Shown here one piece after another: positions 6,831 to 10,697 of a DNA stretch of 10,697 nt. Origin of the DNA: Chlamydiales bacterium (GTDB lineage Bacteria; Chlamydiota; Chlamydiia; Chlamydiales; FEN-1388); contig JAJFUY010000266.1 in the NCBI GenBank assembly GCA_021372185.1, forward strand, positions 1 to 10,697, given 5' to 3'. The notes below the pieces were generated by a model. That model was given only the letters and a program-made list of their open reading frames with translations, did not search any database and was not told the origin of the DNA. The translations under genes were made by a program, and so were the position numbers. How positions within the stretch are numbered: position 1 is the first letter of the stretch; each line of letters opens with the position of its first letter.

Positions 6831-7087
6831 TTTTTTGAAGCGTGGACAAATAATTTTGTGATGCAAAATTCATGAATAAGATTGCATTCTGAATCAAGCT
6901 TTGTTTGGTGTTCAGCTGTTATTGCTCGATCGCATTTTTTACAAAGAATTTGTGTTGTGTCGCCGCCGACTACAGCTTCAAAGTGTATAGAGCACTCGGC
7001 ATGAATTAGTTTGCCTTCATCTTGGACGGCTATTGTCTCGTATTCTCCTATTGGGAGAGAACAACTGTTACAGATTAGTATGGACAT
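6827..7087 (-). CDS. Small tandem zinc-knuckle protein (two CX2C-X19-HX2C units)
   Basis: The protein has two metal-site units with identical spacing. Counted from the upstream ATG at 7099 they are C10-X2-C13-X19-H33-X2-C36 and C53-X2-C56-X19-H76-X2-C79. Both end in a shared LIHxxC pattern and have Ile at the same place, so the gene looks like an internal duplication. The C-X2-C...H-X2-C spacing resembles half of a LIM-type zinc finger, though neither unit carries the second half. I prefer the ATG at 7087 (86 aa) because GAGAAG (7092-7097) precedes it by 4 nt. The ATG at 7099 (90 aa) has no such site. A candidate promoter sits at 7122-7151. The gene ends tail-to-tail with the OPR-like gene. 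A zinc-binding adaptor is likely; partner and role are unknown. Confidence 0.75.
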   Translation of the reverse strand: MSILICNSCSLPIGEYETIAVQDEGKLIHAECSIHFEAVVGGDTTQILCKKCDRAITAEHQTKLDSECNLIHEFCITKLFVHASKN

Positions 7088-7119
7088 AGTGCTTCTCATG
7101 TTTTAGCTAGTATGTCCAT
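7080..7119. repeat. Spaced 8-bp inverted repeat at the zinc-knuckle gene start
   Basis: ATGGACAT (7080-7087) and ATGTCCAT (7112-7119) are exact reverse complements 24 nt apart, between the predicted promoter and the first codons of the minus-strand gene. Both are also preceded by AGT or TAGT in the same orientation. It could be an operator or 5'-leader stem, or chance. Confidence 0.35.
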
Positions 7120-7121
7120 GG

Positions 7122-7151
7122 TGTATACAGCCGACTATGTATTTTAGTCAA
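7122..7151 (-). promoter_or_regulatory. Candidate promoter for the zinc-knuckle gene
   Basis: On the minus strand, TTGACT (7146-7151, 5 of 6 to consensus) is followed after 18 bp by TATACA (7122-7127). The predicted start of transcription near 7115 gives a leader of under 30 nt to the ATG at 7087. It is divergent from the promoter at 7203-7231. Confidence 0.5.
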
Positions 7152-7175
7152 TGGGAAGGTAAATCTTTTAGTCAA
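7142..7175. repeat. Direct repeat TTTTAGTCAA
   Basis: TTTTAGTCAA occurs at 7142-7151 and 7166-7175, 24 bp apart start to start (a little over two helical turns), in the divergent promoter region. The first copy covers the minus-strand -35 box. The arrangement suits a regulator site, but chance in AT-rich DNA is not excluded. Confidence 0.4.
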
Positions 7176-7202
7176 CAAGTCTCGTATTAAAATATTTTAA
7201 AA

Positions 7203-7231
7203 TTGATTAAATGTATTTAAATAGGTAGAAT
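7203..7231 (+). promoter_or_regulatory. Promoter for the 7259 gene
   Basis: TTGATT (7203-7208), a 17-bp spacer and TAGAAT (7226-7231, 5 of 6 to consensus) form a good sigma70-type promoter in very AT-rich DNA. The predicted start near 7238 leaves a leader of about 20 nt containing AGGAA (7248-7252). Confidence 0.55.
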
Positions 7232-7258
7232 TCTTCTTTTTTATAATAGGAATATACT

Positions 7259-7810
7259 ATGCAAGCCGTACAATCAGCCAAACCTTTTGGATATTTGCAA
7301 GACTCTAAACAAGTAGAAGTAGCACAACAATTTGGTGTAAAAGGCCAAATGGTAAGTTTTTCTTCAGAAAATGGAAAGTTGACAACTGAATGCTGGAGTT
7401 ATGATTCAAGTGATGGCTATAGTTTCCTTGTAGGCAAAAGAATAGTGAAAGAGTGGGATGTCATTTCAGGGTATCGTATTGCCAAAACGTTTTCAGAGGG
7501 TGATGGTAAAGAGTGCCAGATCACACTTTATGGACCAAACGACCTTGCCATGAGAATTGACCATCTCGTACTTCCAGAGTTTCTTCGTACCCTAAGCTGC
7601 CCCTGTTGCATGCACACTCCAGATTCTACCATTGGCCGTGGGTTCTGTGAAGTAAAAACGAAAGAAGAAAGATTCAACAAGGTAAAAGTAACTGCTGTCA
7701 TAGATACCGAATCAAAAAAAACCTATCTCATAGCTTTAGTGCCTGTGGAAGATTTAATATATTCCGTAATCAGCATTCGCGAAAAACCAAATGTTGTTAC
7801 AGGGATTTGA
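7259..7810 (+). CDS. Hypothetical beta-rich protein with a CPCC cluster
   Basis: This is a 183-residue soluble protein of unknown family. AGGAA (7248-7252) is 6 nt before the ATG, and a good promoter precedes it at 7203-7231, so it is probably transcribed alone. Alternating hydrophobic strands dominate (~30-34, ~55-75, ~86-104, ~142-171), suggesting a beta-sandwich or barrel. A cysteine cluster CPCC at residues 114-117, with C130 further on, could bind metal or form disulfides. There is no signal peptide or membrane segment. It is convergent with the toxin gene, with 20 nt between stops and no clear terminator hairpin. No function assigned. Confidence 0.8.
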   Translation: MQAVQSAKPFGYLQDSKQVEVAQQFGVKGQMVSFSSENGKLTTECWSYDSSDGYSFLVGKRIVKEWDVISGYRIAKTFSEGDGKECQITLYGPNDLAMRIDHLVLPEFLRTLSCPCCMHTPDSTIGRGFCEVKTKEERFNKVKVTAVIDTESKKTYLIALVPVEDLIYSVISIREKPNVVTGI

Positions 7811-7830
7811 GGAGGGAAGTCGGACTTTTA

Positions 7831-8271
7831 TTAATACCTCTTACAGTACTTTTTAACTCTGTTAGCCGTTTCTATCAGCTGGGGCGTATAGGTAAACACG
7901 CTTTTATAAAGAAGCGAAAGGTCTTCCAGAAGGTACTCATGAGCTATTGCATTTCTTGTTTCACGAATTTCAGCAAAAACTGAAGCATTTTCAATAATAC
8001 CAATTTTTTCTGCACGGTTTATGCTATCGCGTACGGTTTCTTGTGGCTCATAATCGAGTTGATTAATAAGTCGAAAAATTTTTCTGATTAGCATATCGCT
8101 TAATCGCGCAAAACGGCTTGTGAGGGCCTCAAGGTGAATGAGCTCAAGAAAGGAATATTCTTTTTTAAGTCCAATGCTTTGACAATGTGAGAAAGTTTCA
8201 GAGAGTATATTGGCGGCCTGTTCCAATGATTTGAGTTCTTTTAGGAGAAGTTTTTTTTCTTTTTCTGTCAC
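7831..8271 (-). CDS. hepT: HEPN-domain toxin RNase (HepT-like) of an MNT/HEPN toxin-antitoxin pair
   Basis: This 146-residue all-helical protein has the usual HepT length. Residues 106-113 read RNAIAHEY, the RX4HXY motif of HEPN ribonucleases: R106 and H111 would be catalytic, and Y113 is the position that antitoxins of this type modify by AMPylation in characterised HepT-MntA systems. It would act in the cytoplasm as an RNase restrained by the nucleotidyltransferase encoded just upstream. The start is GTG, overlapping the antitoxin TGA as GTGA (4-bp overlap), with GAAGGAA a few bases upstream, so the two are translationally coupled. The motif is intact, suggesting an active toxin. Family assignment is strong; AMPylation control is inferred from relatives. 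The symbol follows the family name. Confidence 0.9.
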   Translation of the reverse strand: MTEKEKKLLLKELKSLEQAANILSETFSHCQSIGLKKEYSFLELIHLEALTSRFARLSDMLIRKIFRLINQLDYEPQETVRDSINRAEKIGIIENASVFAEIRETRNAIAHEYLLEDLSLLYKSVFTYTPQLIETANRVKKYCKRY

Positions 8272-8549
8272 AAGGCAATTCCTTCTTCTAGTGCGATTTT
8301 AACAAAAGGATCAGAATCGTCTTTTGCTATTGTGATATCAATGCGCTGCTCTTCTAGGTGTTCAAAAATGAACGTCTTAATTTTGGCTTTGTCCAAAAAA
8401 TTAAGTTTTTCAGATAAAATTAATATGTCGATGTCGCCACCTTTTTTATGATCATGAACTCGTGATCCAAAAAGAAATACCTTAGCTTTCGAATCCAGCT
8501 TTAGGACTGCAGATTTGATAGTTAACACTTCGTCTTTTGTCAGGCGCAT
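8268..8549 (-). CDS. mntA: Minimal nucleotidyltransferase antitoxin (MntA-like)
   Basis: This 93-residue protein has the size of a minimal nucleotidyltransferase. Residues 26-44 contain LFGSRV followed by GGDIDILI: the GS of the nucleotide loop (G28, S29) and the metal-binding pair D39/D41. A third acidic residue, D71, lies in RIDITI. GS-to-DXD spacing is 9 residues, one shorter than the GSX10DXD of studied MntA proteins, but the GSRVxDxKxGGDID form is common in this family. In relatives the enzyme transfers AMP to a tyrosine of the HEPN toxin and so silences it. The ATG at 8549 lacks a clear Shine-Dalgarno. The predicted promoter at 8570-8598 leaves only a ~13-nt leader. The gene is intact and first in the operon. 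Confidence 0.9.
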   Translation of the reverse strand: MRLTKDEVLTIKSAVLKLDSKAKVFLFGSRVHDHKKGGDIDILILSEKLNFLDKAKIKTFIFEHLEEQRIDITIAKDDSDPFVKIALEEGIAL

Positions 8550-8569
8550 ACAAGTCTTTTGTTAGCCTG

Positions 8570-8598
8570 AGTGTAGCAAATCCCACTTTCCTGATCAA
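8570..8598 (-). promoter_or_regulatory. Candidate promoter of the MNT/HEPN operon
   Basis: On the minus strand, TTGATC (8593-8598) is followed after exactly 17 bp by TACACT (8570-8575). Both boxes match 4 of 6 consensus bases, and the predicted start lies just before the antitoxin ATG. GCTACACT also occurs in the candidate promoter at 5179-5208. Confidence 0.5.
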
Positions 8599-8616
8599 CC
8601 TCCAACTGGCTTAAAA

Positions 8617-8721
8617 TCATCGTTTTTTCGACGGCCTGAGTTTTGCAAAAGGTTCTAAAGGTGAGGAATATTTGTTCTTAATTGCCCCTTTTGAAGCATG
8701 CTGAGGAATAGGAAATTCAAG
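8617..8721 (-). pseudogene. Possible orphan C-terminal gene tail
   Basis: A minus-strand frame of 34 codons ends at TGA (8617-8619) and reads like a natural basic C-terminus (PLEPFAKLRPSKKR at the end). Upstream it is closed by TAG at 8722-8724, inside the palindrome at 8710-8775. No start or ribosome site exists. It may be the remnant of a gene cut by the palindrome or by IS-linked rearrangement, or a chance frame. I do not recognise the parent protein. Confidence 0.25.
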
Positions 8722-8775
8722 CTATCCTGATGCTTTCCTCCCGTGAGAAAAGCATCAGGATAGCTTGAATTTCCT
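8710..8775. repeat. Perfect 27-bp-arm palindrome
   Basis: Bases 8710-8736 are the exact reverse complement of 8749-8775. The 12-nt loop (8737-8748) itself pairs CTC with GAG around CCGT, so the stem is nearly continuous with one mismatch. It lies in the gene-free 8550-8915 region between the toxin-antitoxin operon and the transposase stop. The arms contain CAAGCTATCCTGATGC. It lacks an adjoining T-tract, so it is not a typical terminator. An IS end structure or a template-switch inverted duplication is possible. A short direct repeat TGAGGAATA (8662-8670 and 8702-8710) abuts its left arm. Confidence 0.9.
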
Positions 8776-8915
8776 GCACAGATCGGCTTCTTAGAACTAA
8801 AAAGAATGAAAAAATTGTCAATCCAGATCAAAATTGCACAAACATTTTTAGAATTAAGACTTCGCAAGATATTGCTCTTACGCATCCATATTCTATTCTA
8901 AGTGGCTTTTTTAGG

Positions 8916-10146
8916 TTAATCTTCCCAATGTGGTGGGTCTGCATCTGCAATAGAAGGAGGATCTGGACCTGTATCATAATGTACCTGAACATCAGGATCT
9001 GGGTACCTATCAGAGGCGTTGAAAACTAATTGACAGACATCATCGCAGTGCTCTTCTGGGGGCAGGTCAAATTCAGGGATTGTTATTGGCCAGCCTATGC
9101 CTCTTAAGATACGCCTTATATGCTCGGGATGCGTTACAAAAGTAATGATCTTTATTTTTTTGCCACAATTTGCGCAGGTTAATGGATCAACTTCGTAAAT
9201 GCGAGAAATCAACTGAGCCCATCCCTTAGAAGCCTTCGTTATCTTCGCATCTGTTTCCTGCCTGTTTTTGGTTGTAGCATCGAGCCGTTTTTGTGCGTTA
9301 GCGGCTATGTGTTTACGTAATGGCGATGAGGGGGCAAAGACTCCATGGTAATGGCGCCTGTGGCGGCGCGGGTAAGGAATAAAGTGAGAAATGCGCTCAA
9401 TAAATTCTGTGGGCTCTACTTGAATAAAGGTTTTGCCTGTGTGGCATGTTTTGGGGAGACGGTAGTTGATCCAAGGACCATTAAATCGGATGTTTTCGCT
9501 TTTAAAAGGTGGGCGTGCACAGTAACGAATGAGTCTCTCTAAACCTTCTTTGTCCCAGGATTCTATTTTGACGCTCGCGTTTAACGAAAATGTGGAAATG
9601 AGGATGATAATTTAATGTGTTGCCAAAGTGTTGTATAAAGCTTATTACGCCGATTTGAGGAGTTTGGACATCAGCATTGTTAGCTATGAGCGTTTTTCGG
9701 ATCTCATCCACGACTATCTTAAGAACTGTTTGAAGCGTTTTATGGTTTTCAAGATAATGCCGTATTCGCATAGGGAAGCTGATAACGAATTGGCGAAAAG
9801 GAACACGGGGCAAAACATGATCTATCAAATGCACTGCAGTTTCCACCATGGAGCGCTGGTTACAACTCGGGCAAAGGCCTCTTGCTTTACAAGAAAACGC
9901 TATAAAGAAGTCTTTGTTGCAGCCATCACAGTGCGCGCATGCAAAATCTTTTGCTAAAATGCCGCAGCCGAGATATTTTTGAAATGCTTTGGAGATGTAA
10001 TGAGGAACCTCATGTTCACTGTTTTTGTCTCTGTCCTTATGCCATGTGGTATAATGGTTTTTTATGAGTTGAAAGAGTGGAGTTTGCTCAGGTCTTCGCG
10101 GGCGATAAACGGCCTGAGCTTGTTTTGGACAACAAAGAGTTGCCAT
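8916..10146 (-). pseudogene. IS91-family (HUH) transposase, internally deleted and frameshifted
   Basis: IS91-type transposases nick and rejoin DNA by a rolling-circle-like mechanism. The N-terminal part (10146 to ~9586) carries the zinc-binding domain (C70, C73, C76, C86, C92, C95) and RVPFRQFVISFPMRIR, and ends at the HUH metal motif HPHFHI (residues 181-186). In another frame, ~9590 down to 8916, comes the C-terminal part: SLNASVKIESWDKEGLERL, RYCARPPF (holding the likely catalytic tyrosine), YHGVFAP, and ARIYEV-like SRIYEVDPLTCANCGKK. The segment normally lying between HUH and GLERL, on the order of 100 residues, is missing, and the frame changes at the junction near 9586-9592. The protein cannot be made whole, so the element is inactive by itself. 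The C-terminal reading frame is otherwise open, implying a recent lesion. Confidence 0.9.
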
Positions 10147-10170
10147 AAATGCCTATAGAAAAAAAATGAA
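8916..10170 (-). mobile_element. Decayed IS91-like insertion sequence (ends not identified)
   Basis: The element is defined by the transposase remnant. IS91 elements lack terminal inverted repeats and target duplications, so the ends cannot be read directly. On the transposase 5' side, similarity to the MFS transporter ends by ~10184, so the boundary lies in ~10147-10184. On the other side it must lie beyond 8916, possibly near the palindrome at 8710-8775. The insertion appears to lie within the transporter gene. Confidence 0.6.
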
Positions 10171-10697
10171 TTTGATGATCAGCTAAAGCAGGCTGCGCCA
10201 TAAGGCCAAAGCCAAGGCCAAGGCTTAAAAAGAGCGTAGCCATCCATAGAGAATCTGCAAAGCTTAACAGAATAAAAAAGGTGCCTGCAAGAGCTTGCGT
10301 TACCCAAATCAGGTTAGCCCGAGCAATTCGGCCGCTGCCTGTTTTTTTGTAGAGCCGGTCGGAAAGAATTCCGCCTGCCTTTAAGAATATCGCCCCCACA
10401 AGCCATGGTATTGTCAAGTACCAGCCAACGCTTTTAAGGTCGAGGTTATGTTAGTGAAGAAAATATCCGGGAAGCCAGAGTGTTGCAAAAAAGAGCATGT
10501 AGCCAAAGGCAAAGTAGGCAATATTGTTAGCAATAAGGGCAGGATGGGTTAAGATACAGGGCGTTTTAATGAGAAAAACTTGATAGCACCTCTGGCATTA
10601 TTGTCCTAAGGTAAAAAAGCCCTTCAACACCTCCATAAAATACCCCTCATTTAGAGCCGCCTTAAACCGTTTTTTCGCTATACTGCCCTTAGTCTTA
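10170..10697 (-). pseudogene. MFS transporter fragment, interrupted by stops and by the IS91-like element
   Basis: The minus strand encodes a recognisable part of a major facilitator superfamily permease. From about 10560 downward it reads HPALIANNIAYFAFGYM, FFATLWLPGYF, VGWYLTIPWLVG, GGILSDRLYKKTG (motif A, GxLSDRxxKK) and then LSLGLGFGLMAQPAL, where similarity stops near 10184, next to the transposase start. Two in-frame TAA codons, at 10451-10453 (between GYFLH and HNLDLKS) and 10598-10600, break the frame. Upstream, the same frame stays open to the window edge (32 codons), but its link to the transporter is not certain. The architecture resembles anion:cation-symporter-type MFS proteins of Legionella/Coxiella relatives. 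Substrate unknown. The gene is dead. Confidence 0.8.

Noticed and set aside
8655..8885. 76-codon minus-strand ORF beyond the transposase stop.
   Set aside because: Half of it is the two arms of the palindrome translated, and it has no ribosome site; it is probably a chance frame.
9502..9590. Possible programmed frameshift joining the two transposase halves.
   Set aside because: A conserved internal segment is missing at the junction, so a ribosomal shift would still give a protein lacking it; a deletion explains the data better.
9345..9957. Plus-strand ORFs across the transposase region.
   Set aside because: They lie antisense to sequence that clearly encodes IS91-family motifs on the minus strand.

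Overview
The window is AT-rich (about 40% GC by eye) bacterial DNA, with short operons in mixed orientation, wide intergenic gaps full of palindromes, and several proteins I cannot tie to a named family. A two-gene operon encoding a large helical protein and an ankyrin-like protein with a eukaryote-style PxxPxR motif, OPR/FAST-like helical repeats, a decaying transporter and a decaying IS all point to a host-associated, probably intracellular bacterium. The transporter fragment reminds me of Legionellales-type MFS proteins, so an intracellular gammaproteobacterium is my best guess. This is inference: no rRNA, tRNA or core marker gene is present.

Layout. 1-397 holds no gene but contains a striking ~200 bp symmetrical palindrome (61-260) built of nested hairpins. 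398-3642 is a plus-strand pair: a 763-aa all-helical protein and, 14 nt downstream, a 312-aa protein with ankyrin-like segments. 3643-4041 is non-coding and holds a ~218 bp element bounded by inverted copies of a ~45 bp palindromic sequence, plus a terminator-like hairpin for the gene on its right. 4042-5142 (minus) is a membrane-anchored protein with a lysine/alanine-rich, histone-H1-like tail. 5309-6274 (plus) is a Rossmann-fold, probable SAM-dependent methyltransferase-like protein. 6348-6830 (plus) has OPR/FAST-like repeats. It overlaps tail-to-tail with a small minus-strand protein made of two identically spaced CX2C-X19-HX2C zinc knuckles. 7259-7810 (plus) is an unrecognised 183-aa protein with its own good promoter.

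7831-8549 (minus) is a complete MNT/HEPN toxin-antitoxin pair: a nucleotidyltransferase antitoxin gene, then a HepT-like RNase toxin gene starting at an overlapping GTG, with a candidate promoter. From 8570 to the right end the DNA is decaying. It holds a possible gene tail running into a perfect 27-bp-arm palindrome (8710-8775), an IS91-family transposase that has lost its middle section and shifted frame, and an MFS transporter pseudogene with two in-frame stops whose similarity ends just beside the transposase start.

The genes do not form one pathway. The best candidates for new biology are the 763-aa/PxxPxR operon (possible host-directed proteins), the OPR-like protein paired with the double zinc knuckle, and the unusual palindromic intergenic elements. 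The toxin-antitoxin pair is the only functional system I can name with confidence.
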